Shown piece after piece: positions 27,903 through 36,949 of a DNA stretch of 36,949 bases (the stretch's first letter is position 1; the number at the start of each line of letters is the position of its first letter). The DNA is from a virus. The position numbers and the translations under genes are program-made. Location of the stretch: IMG/VR virus record IMGVR_UViG_3300020129_000209, positions 1-36,949 of that record. One strand, 5' to 3'. A model generated the notes under the pieces. The model had not been told where the DNA came from, made no database searches, and worked only from the letters and a program-made list of their open reading frames with translations.

Positions 27903-29734
27903 GGCTTCGCCCCGAACTCAGGGAACCCACCGTCCTCGGCAACGGGCTCACCGGGCGGTCCGAACTCCGGGAAGGGCTCGTTGTCCTCGGGAGACGAAGG
28001 CGCGTCGCCAAACACGTGATGGGCCAGCGCCGAGACGGCGGCGTCTTTGTTCGTGATGCCGGCGAGCTTCTGAGTAAACCCCTGCGTCGCCGGCGACGTC
28101 GCCAACGCCGCGGCGGTGGCGGCCGTATCAGCTGCGCCAGCGCGCCCAGCTTTCGCCACACCCTCGCTGAGCAGTGCCCCGGCCTCCTTGGCGGCGCCGA
28201 AGGCCTTCGCAGTCACCCCGTGGCCTCTTTCCATCACCCTGGACAATCGCGTGCCGCCGTCGGTCGGGGCACTCTTGGCCTTGGCCGCCGCGGCCGCCTC
28301 GAGGCGCAGCAGGACTGTCTGCTTTTCGTTCAGCGCGCGAACGGCCGCGGCGCCGCCCGGAACGTACTGGTCGACGTGCCGCTCGAGCGCGTCCTTCAGA
28401 ATGCCGGCCGCCTTGGCTGCGGCCTCGCGAGCTGGCGTGGTCAGCGAGGCGTCCGATCGATCGAAGGCGATCGCCTGCAGGCGGGTTACCTCGCGCCGGG
28501 CCTCGTCGAGGGAGAGGCCGTTGCCCGCCAGTTCGGACCGGATGACGGGGATCGGCTTGCCCGCCTTCAGGGACTCGCGCGCGGCCGTCAATTGCGCCTC
28601 CTGGGTCAGCTTCCGAGGAGTGCGCTCGGCGAACTTTCCGATGTGCGTGTCGAGCGCGCCCGCGATCTCCTGCTGGTCGAAGGGCATCGCGCCCTTGGCG
28701 GCCGTCAGCGCCTTGGCCACGACCTGGGGATCCAGCTTGCCGCCCAGGCGTTCGGCCTCGCCGTAGAAGTGCTGGGTCTGGTTGCCGAGCGAAGAGATTT
28801 CCTCGCCCAGGGCCTGGTGCAGATCGGCCGGCGTCTTGTACGTCGCTGCGAACCTTGGACTGGAACGGATGGCGTCGACGGTGGCGTCCGCGACGTCCTT
28901 GATCTTGTCGCGCATCTTCTTCGTGGCGCCCTCGGATACGTAGCCCAAGATCCGCTCGTCTGACCTGGCCATCGCGCCCTTGAACAGGTCCGACACGCTA
29001 CGGGAGACCCATCCCGCCAATGGCCCCAGCGTCGAGGCGCCCGCGCCAGCGGTGGCACCCGCAACCGCGCGTTTTCCGATGTCCTCGGCGTCTGCGCCTT
29101 CGGATGCAGCCTGCGCCGCCCCCTGCGCCCCACCAACGACGGTTTTCGCCGCAAACGGGACGGTCGCGCGCGCGACCGTCGGGACGGCCGGCGCAGCGCT
29201 GCCTGCGGCGGCGCCGGTGCCGAACCCCCCACTCGCCGCGACGGTCGCCAGGCCTCCGGCCGTACGCCCAAGAACGCCCGCCACGGGGTGAGCGGCCTCG
29301 CCGGCCGCCGTGTCAGCTTCCAAGGCGTCGAAGTTGTCGCGAAACGTGCGGCCGTTGCCGATCACCGGCATAGATGCCAGCGCGGCGCCCGTGGTGTGCC
29401 CGAACGGCACGGCGGAACCAGCGCTGTGCACCAACGACTCCAGGAAGCCGGGCGGCTTGCGCGTCACGCCGTGGACTGCGTCGATGATCTGCTTTCGTTG
29501 GTCGTCGGGGTGCTGGTTGTCGAAGCCCTCGGCGCCGATGGTGTTCGCGATCGCGGCGCGCACGTCGTCCACCTGATGCGGCGGCACGGGATCGTGAGCG
29601 TAGTCGGGCAGGCCGGCGGCGTTCGGCGTGGCCTCGGGGCGCGCCAGCATCGGCGGCACGCCAACGGCCGCTGGCTGACCCTTCGCCCGTTCGACCGCCA
29701 GCTTGCTCAGGAACGCATCGGGATCGAATGCCAC
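27899..29734 (-). CDS. Internal virion (ejection) protein 3
   Basis: 611 residues from GTG 29734, overlapping the upstream amber stop as TAGTG; an ATG at 29803 would extend it 23 codons into that gene. A central Gly/Ala-rich hydrophobic region (about 130-240: GVLGRTAGGLATVAASGGFG, AAKTVVGGAQGAAQAASEGA) is followed by long helical domains (KKMRDKIKDVADATVDAIRS, EVTRLQAIAFDRSDASLTTP). This suits a protein packed in the head and sent through the membrane to form an ejection channel. No transglycosylase motif is clear. Position after the nozzle and two other helical proteins supports the call. Confidence 0.6.
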   Translation of the reverse strand: MAFDPDAFLSKLAVERAKGQPAAVGVPPMLARPEATPNAAGLPDYAHDPVPPHQVDDVRAAIANTIGAEGFDNQHPDDQRKQIIDAVHGVTRKPPGFLESLVHSAGSAVPFGHTTGAALASMPVIGNGRTFRDNFDALEADTAAGEAAHPVAGVLGRTAGGLATVAASGGFGTGAAAGSAAPAVPTVARATVPFAAKTVVGGAQGAAQAASEGADAEDIGKRAVAGATAGAGASTLGPLAGWVSRSVSDLFKGAMARSDERILGYVSEGATKKMRDKIKDVADATVDAIRSSPRFAATYKTPADLHQALGEEISSLGNQTQHFYGEAERLGGKLDPQVVAKALTAAKGAMPFDQQEIAGALDTHIGKFAERTPRKLTQEAQLTAARESLKAGKPIPVIRSELAGNGLSLDEARREVTRLQAIAFDRSDASLTTPAREAAAKAAGILKDALERHVDQYVPGGAAAVRALNEKQTVLLRLEAAAAAKAKSAPTDGGTRLSRVMERGHGVTAKAFGAAKEAGALLSEGVAKAGRAGAADTAATAAALATSPATQGFTQKLAGITNKDAAVSALAHHVFGDAPSSPEDNEPFPEFGPPGEPVAEDGGFPEFGAKP

Positions 29735-31260
29735 TATTTCACCCCCAGCGCTTTCAGGATTTCTTCGGCCTTCGGCGTTCCGCGGCCGGGCCCCTTCGCC
29801 CACTTCAAGGCCTCGCGCTTCTCAGCCGCGGTCATCATCACCGGCGGGGGAGGATCCGGTTTGGGAGGAACCATGGGCTGCGTCGAAGGAACGGGCGCCT
29901 GTGCCGGCGCTACAGGAGCGGCGGCGGGAGCTGCTGTGGCCGCAGCAGGCGGCGCAGGCGCGGCCGGGGTTGGGACGAACGTCTCGCCGCTCTTCCTGGT
30001 CTGCACGGCGCTGTTGGCCGTCATCTGGATCGCGTGAAGCCCCTGATCCTTGTTGGCGCGGGCCAGGTTCCGAATCAGCCGACGGTCAACTTTCCACGGG
30101 CCATTCCCTGACGGACCCAGCCGCTCAGCCTCGACGAGCGAGGATTTGTCGGTTCCCGGCATATTCTTCACCGACGTGATGGCAGCGATCGCGTCGGCGT
30201 GCGCGCCCTTCAGGAGGTTGTAGTCATCCGTCCCAGGAATCACCGCCCGTCCGCCAACCTTGGCCACAACGTCGTCATAGTGCTTCAGCGCCCGCCCCGC
30301 CGCCGCACGCAGGACCGTCTCTTTGTTCACGTCGTGCGCCGCGCCGGCGGGGGCATATCCCGCCGTCGAGCCGTCGGGGTTCTTCACGACGGCGAGTTGC
30401 CCTCTGCTCGACACCTCGTTGGTCGCGTCCGGCTTTGCGCGCGTCGTTTCTTCGACCTTCTGCCCCGTGCGCGTGTGCTCGTCGGCGAGGCCAGCCACCG
30501 CGCGCTTCTTGCTCTCCACCTCCGCGCGGTCGAGGGCGAGCTTGGCTTCGTTGCCAGCGATCTGCGCGGCGGGCACACCCTTCGCCTTCAAGAGTGTCTC
30601 CACGTGCTGGCTTGCGAGGTTGAACAGGGCGGCGCCCTTCATGTCGACCTTGGCGAGCGCGAGCTCGCGCGCGGCCAGGGCGTCCTTGACGCCTTCCTTG
30701 GCCATGATCTGGCTGTCGGTCAGCTTCTTCAGGTTCTCGCGCTGGCGCTCGAGGTCCATCGTGATGATGTCCGTCACCGCCGACGGACCAGCGGGCCGGC
30801 CGAGCACCGCGCTGGCCTTCGCATTGATGGCGTCTCCCAGGCCCGCCAGCGCCATGCCGATCGCGAGCTTCGCCTTGTCCCATCCCTTGCGGTCGGCCAT
30901 GAGCGCCGGCGCCGGCGTTGCCCTGATAGCCTCGTTGGCCGCGCGCAGTTCGTCGGCGCGCTTGGCAATCTTGGCCGTCTCGGCCTCGTCGACGCGCGCC
31001 TTCTCCGCGTTTGTCGCCCGAGCCTGGTCTTCCTTCGCCTGGGCACCGGCGGCTTCGATTCCTGCCTTCTCGCCCTCGAGCTTGGCCTTCTCGTCGGCCG
31101 CGGCCTTCTCGCGCTCGGCCTGCGACAGGGATTCTTCCTGCACGGCGATCTGCGGCTGCGACAGGCTCTTGGTCGTGTCCGCGGTGTACGGCTGATCGAC
31201 GCGCTTCTCCCATTCAGGGGGCGACGGGAAGACGATGTCTCCACCAACAAGTTCAGCCAT
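29734..31260 (-). CDS. Internal virion (ejection) protein 2
   Basis: 508 residues from ATG 31260, TAG stop. A very long charged coiled coil (about 40-110: LSQAEREKAAADEKAKLEGE, KARVDEAETAKIAKRADELR), a short hydrophobic helix (KLAIGMALAGLGDAINAKAS), a second helical domain, and an Ala/Pro-rich linker (about 425-480) before a basic C-terminus. The composition and position match ejection proteins of short-tailed phages. The promoter of the plus-strand membrane gene lies just upstream of its start. Confidence 0.6.
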   Translation of the reverse strand: MAELVGGDIVFPSPPEWEKRVDQPYTADTTKSLSQPQIAVQEESLSQAEREKAAADEKAKLEGEKAGIEAAGAQAKEDQARATNAEKARVDEAETAKIAKRADELRAANEAIRATPAPALMADRKGWDKAKLAIGMALAGLGDAINAKASAVLGRPAGPSAVTDIITMDLERQRENLKKLTDSQIMAKEGVKDALAARELALAKVDMKGAALFNLASQHVETLLKAKGVPAAQIAGNEAKLALDRAEVESKKRAVAGLADEHTRTGQKVEETTRAKPDATNEVSSRGQLAVVKNPDGSTAGYAPAGAAHDVNKETVLRAAAGRALKHYDDVVAKVGGRAVIPGTDDYNLLKGAHADAIAAITSVKNMPGTDKSSLVEAERLGPSGNGPWKVDRRLIRNLARANKDQGLHAIQMTANSAVQTRKSGETFVPTPAAPAPPAAATAAPAAAPVAPAQAPVPSTQPMVPPKPDPPPPVMMTAAEKREALKWAKGPGRGTPKAEEILKALGVK

Positions 31261-31284
31261 GCATCACCATCGTTTTCGGCTCGC

Positions 31285-31314
31285 TTGACCTGGAATTGTC
31301 AACGCGCCTATTCT
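31285..31314 (+). promoter_or_regulatory. Promoter of the plus-strand membrane gene (moron)
   Basis: TTGACC (31285-31290), 18-nt spacer, TATTCT (31309-31314), then 7 nt to the ATG at 31322. The predicted start of transcription coincides with the ATG, so a leaderless mRNA is expected. No TGTCACGGTT operator is seen, so it should work in a lysogen. Confidence 0.55.
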
Positions 31315-31321
31315 GCCCGCT

Positions 31322-31819
31322 ATGATGGGAGCGAAAGCGGCCCTGCGTGTTCTCGCGGCCAGTCGAGATGTGCTTTTCGCGTTTTTGGGGCTTGCGCTGG
31401 CGGCACTTCTGCTCGTTGCTATCGTGGCCCTTCCGGTCAGCATAGGCGGCGCCTTTGCGTACATTGCCGACCGTGGCCCGTGGCATTTCGGCGGTCTTGT
31501 CGCGATCGGAGTGTCCGCTGGTTGCACACTGGTACTGAGCTGGGCGCTCCTTCGTCCTACCGACAATCGCGACTGGGTCGAACGGATCGGATGGGCCGCG
31601 ATCGCCCTCGCGGTGGTTGGCGTTGCCTTCGTGTATGGCCCGCGGACGCGGTGGTACAGAGAGGCGGTTGGACCGACGACGGACCCTCGCGAGCTCAAGA
31701 TCGGCGACCTCTACCTCGAGCAGATTAAGCTCCACAGGGAGATGGAGCGACTTCAGAGCGATCTGGACGCCTGCCAGGCGCGCCCCCGGGTGAACATCAA
31801 CTACGGTGGTCACAGGTAG
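31322..31819 (+). CDS. Multi-pass membrane protein, moron candidate
   Basis: 165 residues from ATG 31322, opposite to all surrounding late genes. Three or four hydrophobic segments (FAFLGLALAALLLVAIVALP with VSIGGAFAYIA; FGGLVAIGVSAGCTLVLSWA; IGWAAIALAVVGVAFVYG) are followed by a charged helix (LKIGDLYLEQIKLHREMERL) and a short polar end. It has its own promoter and fits exactly between two internal virion protein genes. Morons of this kind often confer exclusion or change the lysogen envelope; function here is unknown. It is not a holin by position, although a holin-like topology cannot be excluded. Confidence 0.65.
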   Translation: MMGAKAALRVLAASRDVLFAFLGLALAALLLVAIVALPVSIGGAFAYIADRGPWHFGGLVAIGVSAGCTLVLSWALLRPTDNRDWVERIGWAAIALAVVGVAFVYGPRTRWYREAVGPTTDPRELKIGDLYLEQIKLHREMERLQSDLDACQARPRVNINYGGHR

Positions 31820-31821
31820 CG

Positions 31822-33525
31822 TCACGCCGCGATGACCTTTCCTGCAGTCCCCGCCAGCGACGCCCAGAACTGATCCTCCGCCGCCTGTCGTTCCTGGTCC
31901 GTCTTGGCGACCGAGATGGACGCGTTCAGCTGGGCGATCAACGACTGCAGGCCCAGCTCTTTCAGCTTCGCGTCCGCCGCCGCCATGTCGGATTGCTTGC
32001 GCTCCTCGAGCGCGGCGTTCGAGATGCTGACGTTGGTCGCGTTGGTCGCGTTGGTGTTGTTGATGCTGACCTGGTTCGCCGCGTTCTGCTTCGCGGCGTC
32101 GTAAATCTGGTCCTGCTGCTGCATCAGCAGCTTGGTCTGCGCGTCGAGCTGGGCGATCGCCGCGGCGGTCTGCGTGGCGGCGTTGCGGTCGTTGGCCGCG
32201 GTCTGCGCCTGGAGATTGGAGACCAGCACCTGCATCTGGTTGTTGGCGTCGGCGATCTGCAGCGCCACGGCGTTGGCCGCGTTTGCCTTCGAGGCGTCGA
32301 GCTGCGCCGTTTGGTTCGCGATGTCCCTCGACGTGGACGCCTGGGGATTGGCGACAGCCACCGAGGTCTGCGCCTGAAGTGTGGCGATGCTGGCGGCGGT
32401 CTGGGCGGCCAGGTCGGCCTTACCCTCCTCGAGCTGCGTCTGCTGGTTCCCCTGCAGGACCTTGATCTTTTCCTGCAGGTTCGTCACCGAGAGGGTCAGG
32501 TCTTTGGACTGGTTCGACTGCAGGGCCGACAAGTCCTGGGCCGCGATGGACGTGCCAAGCGTCGCGTAGGCCTCGCGGGCCTTCGCCTGCTCGGTCGCGC
32601 GCAGGGCCGCCATGTCGGCCGCGCTCTTCGCGATCGCGTCCTTGGCGGTCATGGTGCCCGTGCGGAGCGCCACGCCTGGATTGCGGCCCTGCAGCGACGC
32701 CGCGAGTCCGTAGGCCGCGCCCACGTTCTCGTCGATGCCCTTGCGCAACAGCCACTCGGCCGCGCTGGGCGTCTTCCCCTCGGCGGCGTCCTTGAGCTGC
32801 CCCAGGGCCGTCATTTGCGCGTCGCGACCGGCGCCCCCGACGGTGATGTCCGAGACGGGGGCCGCGGACTGGACATCGACGAGCGGCGTGGTGCCGCGAA
32901 TCGATCCGGCGCCGGCGCTGCCTGCCGTCGCCTGCGCGCCGGGCCCGAGCTGCGGCGCCGACACGACCGGCGCAACGCCAGCCGAAGGCGCGCCCGTGAT
33001 CTGCGGCGCGGCCTTGATGAGCCCCGCGTTGAAGTCGACTGACGGCGGAGCAACCGCACCGGGCGCGGAGATGGTCGGAGCGTTGACGACGGGCGTGGCA
33101 ACGCCCTGCTGGTTGCCGAAGTCCTGCGTGTTCGGCGCGTTCGGGTCCCAGGCGCCGAGGTTGTGGGCGGCCGTGGAGATGGCCGTCTTGTCGGCCGCGG
33201 CCGCCGAGCCGTCGTCGCCGGTGATCTGGTTCTTTGCTGCTTTCGGGATCGCGAGGGTGGCGTCGATTACGCCGGTGACCGGGTTCGACCCAATTCCGGG
33301 CAAGACGCCGCCCGCCAGGTTGTCATTGGCGTTGTTGAGGTCCTGGACCTTGTTGGGGTCCACCCGGTTGCCGCCGCTGTCGGTGACGTAGTTGGTCCCG
33401 TCGGCCGCCCGATTGTTGGTCAGTCCGTTGGACCCCGCCCACGACACAGAGCCATCCGGGTTGACCGTATATTGGTCCGGGTGGGCCTTGAAGTAGTCGT
33501 AATCGGACTGTGAAATCGCTGCCAT
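31822..33525 (-). CDS. Internal virion (ejection) protein 1
   Basis: 567 residues from ATG 33525. The N-terminus reads SDYDYFKAHPDQYTVNPDGS, a small folded motif, then a Pro/Ala/Val-rich low-complexity region (about 120-220) and a long Gln/Ala/Asn-rich coiled coil (about 300-540: QSNQSKDLTLSVTNLQEKIK, TQTAAAIAQLDAQTKLLMQQ). Ends with TDQERQAAEDQFWASLAG, a motif common in podovirus internal proteins. It follows the nozzle gene by 9 nt. Likely packed inside the head and ejected with the DNA. Confidence 0.6.
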   Translation of the reverse strand: MAAISQSDYDYFKAHPDQYTVNPDGSVSWAGSNGLTNNRAADGTNYVTDSGGNRVDPNKVQDLNNANDNLAGGVLPGIGSNPVTGVIDATLAIPKAAKNQITGDDGSAAAADKTAISTAAHNLGAWDPNAPNTQDFGNQQGVATPVVNAPTISAPGAVAPPSVDFNAGLIKAAPQITGAPSAGVAPVVSAPQLGPGAQATAGSAGAGSIRGTTPLVDVQSAAPVSDITVGGAGRDAQMTALGQLKDAAEGKTPSAAEWLLRKGIDENVGAAYGLAASLQGRNPGVALRTGTMTAKDAIAKSAADMAALRATEQAKAREAYATLGTSIAAQDLSALQSNQSKDLTLSVTNLQEKIKVLQGNQQTQLEEGKADLAAQTAASIATLQAQTSVAVANPQASTSRDIANQTAQLDASKANAANAVALQIADANNQMQVLVSNLQAQTAANDRNAATQTAAAIAQLDAQTKLLMQQQDQIYDAAKQNAANQVSINNTNATNATNVSISNAALEERKQSDMAAADAKLKELGLQSLIAQLNASISVAKTDQERQAAEDQFWASLAGTAGKVIAA

Positions 33526-33534
33526 CAGGTCACG

Positions 33535-36500
33535 TCACTTCCATCGCGATCCCTGGTCGGTGACCAAGGCTCCTTCGCGCGTCCCAATGATTGCGGAGAA
33601 CCCATCAACGCGGACTGTACAGTCGCCGGTGGGCAATACCAGTTCCAGCGAGAACGATGTGCATTTCTGGTTGCGGGGCACCATTTCGCCAGTCCCCGAC
33701 AACACCGCACCCGAAACCGCCCCGCTAAGGAACTGCTCGACCTGGGCGTCGTCGTTGTTGCGGTAGATGCGCCCCAGGAGCTTGACGCTGGCGCCGCCGC
33801 TGGTGCGCGTGTACGTCACTCGGCCTCGGTAGAGGCGCAGGCCCTGTTGCCCGGCGGTCGCCGTCGAGCCGGTTCCCGGGCCGCCTGAGCCCTGCGTGGG
33901 GCGCATCCACGGCGAGCGGATGGTGCCGACGAAGGCCGCGCCCTGGTCGGTCAGCTGCGTCTGGTCTCCCTCGCGCCAGACGGTCCCATCGTTGCGGAAG
34001 AGCACCAGGCGGCCGGCGATCACCACGCACCGGCGCATCCCGGAGAGACCCGTCACCCGCCGCCAGTAGTTGAAGGTGATGTTGTGGATCAGGAGGTAAT
34101 TTGTGGTCACAAAGACCACTTCATTGGTGGTCGACACAAAGCACCCGTCGTAGACCGTCTCGGGTGTCTGCACCAACGGCTGGTGCAGGAACTGATCGAC
34201 GGCGTCCATGAAGACGACCACGCCTTGCTTGTCGACGGTGTGAATCCCGCGCTCGCCGACGAAGTAGAGCACCTTGCCGGTGTTCACCAGCGGCGAGCCG
34301 GGCAGGGCGCCCTGGTCGGTGTCGATGCGGTCGAAGTGGTAGTTGGTGCCGCTGCCCGAGTCGGTGAAGCCGTCGCCCGTGCCGAAATAGATCGCGTTCT
34401 TCTTGAACAGGACGTTCTGCGTGTCGAGGCTGGCGCCGTTGGTGAGGTCGCCGAACTCGTCGTCCTGGTCAACGATGCCTTCGTTGGTGAACTCCGGCTG
34501 TCGGCCGGGGCGCAGGTTCTTGGTGTACCAGGCCTCGGTGGGGTACTCGGCGTTGATGGCCCACAGCCGGTCGTCGTGCATCCAGACCGCGCGCGGCGGG
34601 GGCGTGATGGCCGTGGCCAACTCGCCCTGGGTATAGAGCACCTCGCCGTCGACGATGGCAGAGTCGGGCGCCAGATCCGTGTAGGTCGCCGCCCCGCCAA
34701 GCCACGTCAGGATCGTCGCGATCCGGCGGTAAGACGAGCCATTTGCGGCGGTTCGGTAGATGCCGACGCGGACCCTCCGCGAGGTCGTATCCGTCGGCCA
34801 GAGCGCCCAGACGAATTGAACGGTGTTGTGCAGGGCGCCCAGGGTGATGAGCCACGGCGCCGAGGGCGGCGAGCGCCAGATGTTGCCGTCGTTGTCCAGC
34901 ATCTCGGCCACCAGCACGTAGCCGTACTCCGCGCCACCCGTCAGCGTGCCGGCCGCCGTGCTCGAGCTGCCCGAGATGACCGCCCTCGGCGGCGTGGCGA
35001 GCCCATGGCGCACGGGCGCCTCGTTCTCGACGTACGACAGCTCGGCGCCGGGCAGGTAGACCGTCTGCTTGTACGTCACCGGCTTCTGCGTGGGCATCGC
35101 GGCGATGTCCTGGCCCGTCAGCTGGTTCCATTCGAAGAGGTCGACCGAGTAGTGCCGGACGATGGTTCCCGCGTTGTCCTCGTAGATGACCTGAACGGGC
35201 AGGCCCGCGGACCACTGGCGCGAGCCGGTCTTCGTCACCTGGAACAGCGACGCGTTTCCGACGGTCTTCCCCGCGGCCAAGGGCTCGGGGGCGGACACGG
35301 GCCGGCCGAGGAAGTATGGCGTGCCGAGGGGGATCCGCATCTCGACCCAGGAGTCCTGTGGGTCGTCGACGTTGGTCGAGTGGAACCCGGCCAGGAAGTT
35401 GTAGAAGTTCCCCGCGTTGTCTCGCCAGGCAACGGAGTCGAGGGTGACGCCGACTTGCGACGAGTTGAGCAGATCGGCCGGCGTCCCGACCACGCCCCCC
35501 GTCTTGTCGCTCAGGCGGATGGAGGGCGCGGCGATTTGGTAGGCGACGTTGTAGTTCGCGCCGGCCGAGGAGGCCACGCCGGTGATCTGGGTGCTTGCGA
35601 CGGCCTCCACCTGGTCGTTGGTCAGCACCGCGCCGGCGCTGCTCACGCGGGTCACGCGCGTGGTGGGGGTCGTGTGCGAATTGGCGATGAAGCGGACGCC
35701 GGAGCTGTCCGGGTCGACCAGCAGCGACAGCGCGTTCGCGCAAGAGATGCCCGCCGTCGCAACGTCGGTCGGCACCGCGCCGGTTGCGGGGTTGAACTCG
35801 AGGTGTCGAACAGCGTCCGCCGCCGTGCGCACCACGACGGTGATGGTCGCGCCGCCATACCAGACGGCGTCGAGATAGGGCGCGGTCGCGTGGCCGCCAG
35901 CTGCCTTGACGGTGTAGGTCGCCATGGCGCCCATCGTCGACGGGATCACGTAGGCCAGGAGGCTCCCGTCCGAGCGCGCCGCGAACATCACCAGGTGCGT
36001 CGACGTCGAGGCGCCGCGCCAGCGCAGCACCAGCGCATCGGTGGTGATCTGCCGGGGGACGCCGTTGGTGACGTCGACGGCGTAGACTGGGTTCGCGGCG
36101 CCGCCCGCCGGATCGCCCGTGCCGAGGAGCGCGACGTTGCCCAGGCGCGTGAAGCCGGTAGGGAACGAGCCGTTCCCGATCTCCACCAGCGGCATCCGCT
36201 TGTGACTGGCCGGCGGCGAGCCGAGCGACGACGAGCCGTAGGGCGCCCACCGAGGCGAGCCGGCGCCCACCGATGGGTAGTAGGACATCGCCAGCGCCTG
36301 GCTCTGCGCGAACATGCCGGCGTCGCCCAGGTTGCCGACGAAGTAGGGGAACGTGTCGCCGGTGTAGAAGCTGCTCCCGCTGGGCAGCGAATCGAGGCTG
36401 TCATTCGTGAAGCCGTTGCGCCGGCGCCACTCGTTCAGGCGCTCCTGAATGACGTTGTCGAGCGTCAGGTGGGAGCCCGGCTGGATCGCCAGAGGCGATT

Positions 36501-36558
36501 TCTTGGTGTCGAGGCCGCCGGTCAGCGGCCAGGACACGGGGATCTTCTGAAGGCTCAC
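33535..36558 (-). CDS. Tail nozzle / tail tubular protein B-like
   Basis: 1007 residues from GTG 36558 (AGGGG close upstream). The N-terminus (WPLTGGLDTKKSPLAIQPGS then HLTLDNVIQERLNEWRRRNG) has the GGLDT ... NV ... RRRNGF pattern of podovirus nozzle proteins. The body is beta-rich, with repeated WxxxN/GTGD blades (NAIYFGTGDGFTDSGSG, VLYFVGERGIHTVDK, EVVFVTTNYLLIHNITFNYW), in line with the beta-propeller of tail nozzles. It forms the distal tube of the short tail below the adaptor, and carries the fibres. Length is greater than the usual 700-800 of T7-type proteins, suggesting extra domains in the middle. Confidence 0.75.
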   Translation of the reverse strand: MSLQKIPVSWPLTGGLDTKKSPLAIQPGSHLTLDNVIQERLNEWRRRNGFTNDSLDSLPSGSSFYTGDTFPYFVGNLGDAGMFAQSQALAMSYYPSVGAGSPRWAPYGSSSLGSPPASHKRMPLVEIGNGSFPTGFTRLGNVALLGTGDPAGGAANPVYAVDVTNGVPRQITTDALVLRWRGASTSTHLVMFAARSDGSLLAYVIPSTMGAMATYTVKAAGGHATAPYLDAVWYGGATITVVVRTAADAVRHLEFNPATGAVPTDVATAGISCANALSLLVDPDSSGVRFIANSHTTPTTRVTRVSSAGAVLTNDQVEAVASTQITGVASSAGANYNVAYQIAAPSIRLSDKTGGVVGTPADLLNSSQVGVTLDSVAWRDNAGNFYNFLAGFHSTNVDDPQDSWVEMRIPLGTPYFLGRPVSAPEPLAAGKTVGNASLFQVTKTGSRQWSAGLPVQVIYEDNAGTIVRHYSVDLFEWNQLTGQDIAAMPTQKPVTYKQTVYLPGAELSYVENEAPVRHGLATPPRAVISGSSSTAAGTLTGGAEYGYVLVAEMLDNDGNIWRSPPSAPWLITLGALHNTVQFVWALWPTDTTSRRVRVGIYRTAANGSSYRRIATILTWLGGAATYTDLAPDSAIVDGEVLYTQGELATAITPPPRAVWMHDDRLWAINAEYPTEAWYTKNLRPGRQPEFTNEGIVDQDDEFGDLTNGASLDTQNVLFKKNAIYFGTGDGFTDSGSGTNYHFDRIDTDQGALPGSPLVNTGKVLYFVGERGIHTVDKQGVVVFMDAVDQFLHQPLVQTPETVYDGCFVSTTNEVVFVTTNYLLIHNITFNYWRRVTGLSGMRRCVVIAGRLVLFRNDGTVWREGDQTQLTDQGAAFVGTIRSPWMRPTQGSGGPGTGSTATAGQQGLRLYRGRVTYTRTSGGASVKLLGRIYRNNDDAQVEQFLSGAVSGAVLSGTGEMVPRNQKCTSFSLELVLPTGDCTVRVDGFSAIIGTREGALVTDQGSRWK

Positions 36559-36592
36559 GTGCCCCTCGTTTCCGGCCGTTGTGACCGAGAAA

Positions 36593-36949
36593 TCACGCGT
36601 ACCACGTTGTCACCCGGCACCAGCACTGAGCGCCGTCGTTGCCCTTGCCGCTGTTGTTGCCGTTGTTCGAGGCACCGCCACCGCCGCCGCCCGCGCCGTA
36701 GTTGCCGCCGCTCGAGCCCGCACCGCCGGTTCCCGCGCCGTTGCCACCTCCCCCGCCGCCGCCGCCGCCACCGCCCGTTTCGCCGGCCGCGCTGGACGCC
36801 GGCGCGCCTGCAGCGCCTCCGACGGCGCCCCCTGTGCCTCCAGCGAGGTTCGTGGCCCTGTCGGGGCCGCCGTTGCCGCCGGCTTTGCCAACGACGCCGG
36901 CGAGGCCGCCACCGTGACCGCCGCCACCACCGCCGCCGCCTGCGCGCCC
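36593..36949 (-). CDS. Glycine-rich tail fibre, C-terminal part (continuation of 873-1)
   Basis: 118 codons open from the window edge to TGA at 36595-36593, in the frame that continues the fibre gene from position 1. It is nearly pure Gly/Ala/Asn/Thr with runs of up to ten glycines, and ends with a short structured cap (GNDGAQCWCRVTTWYA) containing two cysteines and two tryptophans, as seen at the tips of glycine-rich fibres. It is followed, 34 nt later, by the nozzle gene. Confidence 0.7.
   Translation of the reverse strand, partial: GRAGGGGGGGGHGGGLAGVVGKAGGNGGPDRATNLAGGTGGAVGGAAGAPASSAAGETGGGGGGGGGGGNGAGTGGAGSSGGNYGAGGGGGGASNNGNNSGKGNDGAQCWCRVTTWYA

Noticed and set aside
33613-33625. ACTGTACAGT palindrome containing the late -10 sequence.
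   Set aside because: It lies inside the nozzle coding sequence with no -35 box or upstream palindrome and no gene start nearby.
36593-36949. Glycine-rich repeats at the ends taken as terminal repeats or a CRISPR-like array.
   Set aside because: They are codon-level Gly repeats without regular spacing, and translate in one continuous frame.

Overview
The window reads as the complete genome of a temperate, short-tailed (podovirus-like) phage of a very GC-rich, probably Gram-negative, bacterium. Almost every gene is on the minus strand. A glycine-rich tail-fibre reading frame runs off position 1 and continues in frame from position 36949 to a stop at 36593, so the sequence is best explained as a circular or circularly permuted molecule opened inside that gene. 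The host cannot be named; two lipoprotein signal peptides and a Tat-like signal argue for a bacterium with an outer membrane.

In the direction of transcription (decreasing coordinates), the packaging and head module runs from 9800 to 873: a zinc-motif protein, a GNAT-like protein, terminase large subunit, portal, scaffold, a DUF5681 protein, major capsid protein, a possible decoration protein, a small acidic protein and a head-tail adaptor. The tail fibre (873 to 1, then 36949 to 36593) leads into a 1007-residue tail nozzle/tube protein, three long helical internal virion (ejection) proteins, and a set of smaller structural proteins that includes a 708-residue protein with two kinds of internal repeat (36558 to 22879). 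A lysis or host-interaction region (22882 to 21391) has a membrane/coiled-coil protein and a proline- and cysteine-rich lipoprotein, but no recognisable endolysin.

The early/lysogeny part starts at a repressor candidate (20702-21130) surrounded by TGTCACGGTT-type operators. An early promoter at 20656-20628 drives a lipoprotein, a Sak4-like recombination ATPase broken by an in-frame amber codon, a RecB/Cas4-like nuclease and a tyrosine integrase. A 48-bp 3' portion of tRNA-Lys(UUU), the likely attP, lies just beyond the integrase. Past it come a pentapeptide-repeat protein, a ParB-like protein, a nucleoside deoxyribosyltransferase-like enzyme, an HNH-like protein, small membrane and zinc proteins, a replisome-organiser-like protein and an XF1762-type acetyltransferase (16646 to 9858). 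No DNA polymerase or helicase is recognisable, so replication probably uses the host replisome.

Only two genes are convincingly on the plus strand: a Tat-signal protein divergent from the repressor, and a multi-pass membrane protein with its own promoter inside the late genes (a moron). Regulation is unusually legible. Three late promoters of the form TTGnCn-N16-TACAGTC have related palindromes upstream; the capsid gene has its own promoter, a start-codon hairpin and an intrinsic terminator; several promoters lie so close to start codons that the transcripts should be leaderless. Most gene junctions overlap as ATGA or GTGA, which implies translational coupling along long operons.
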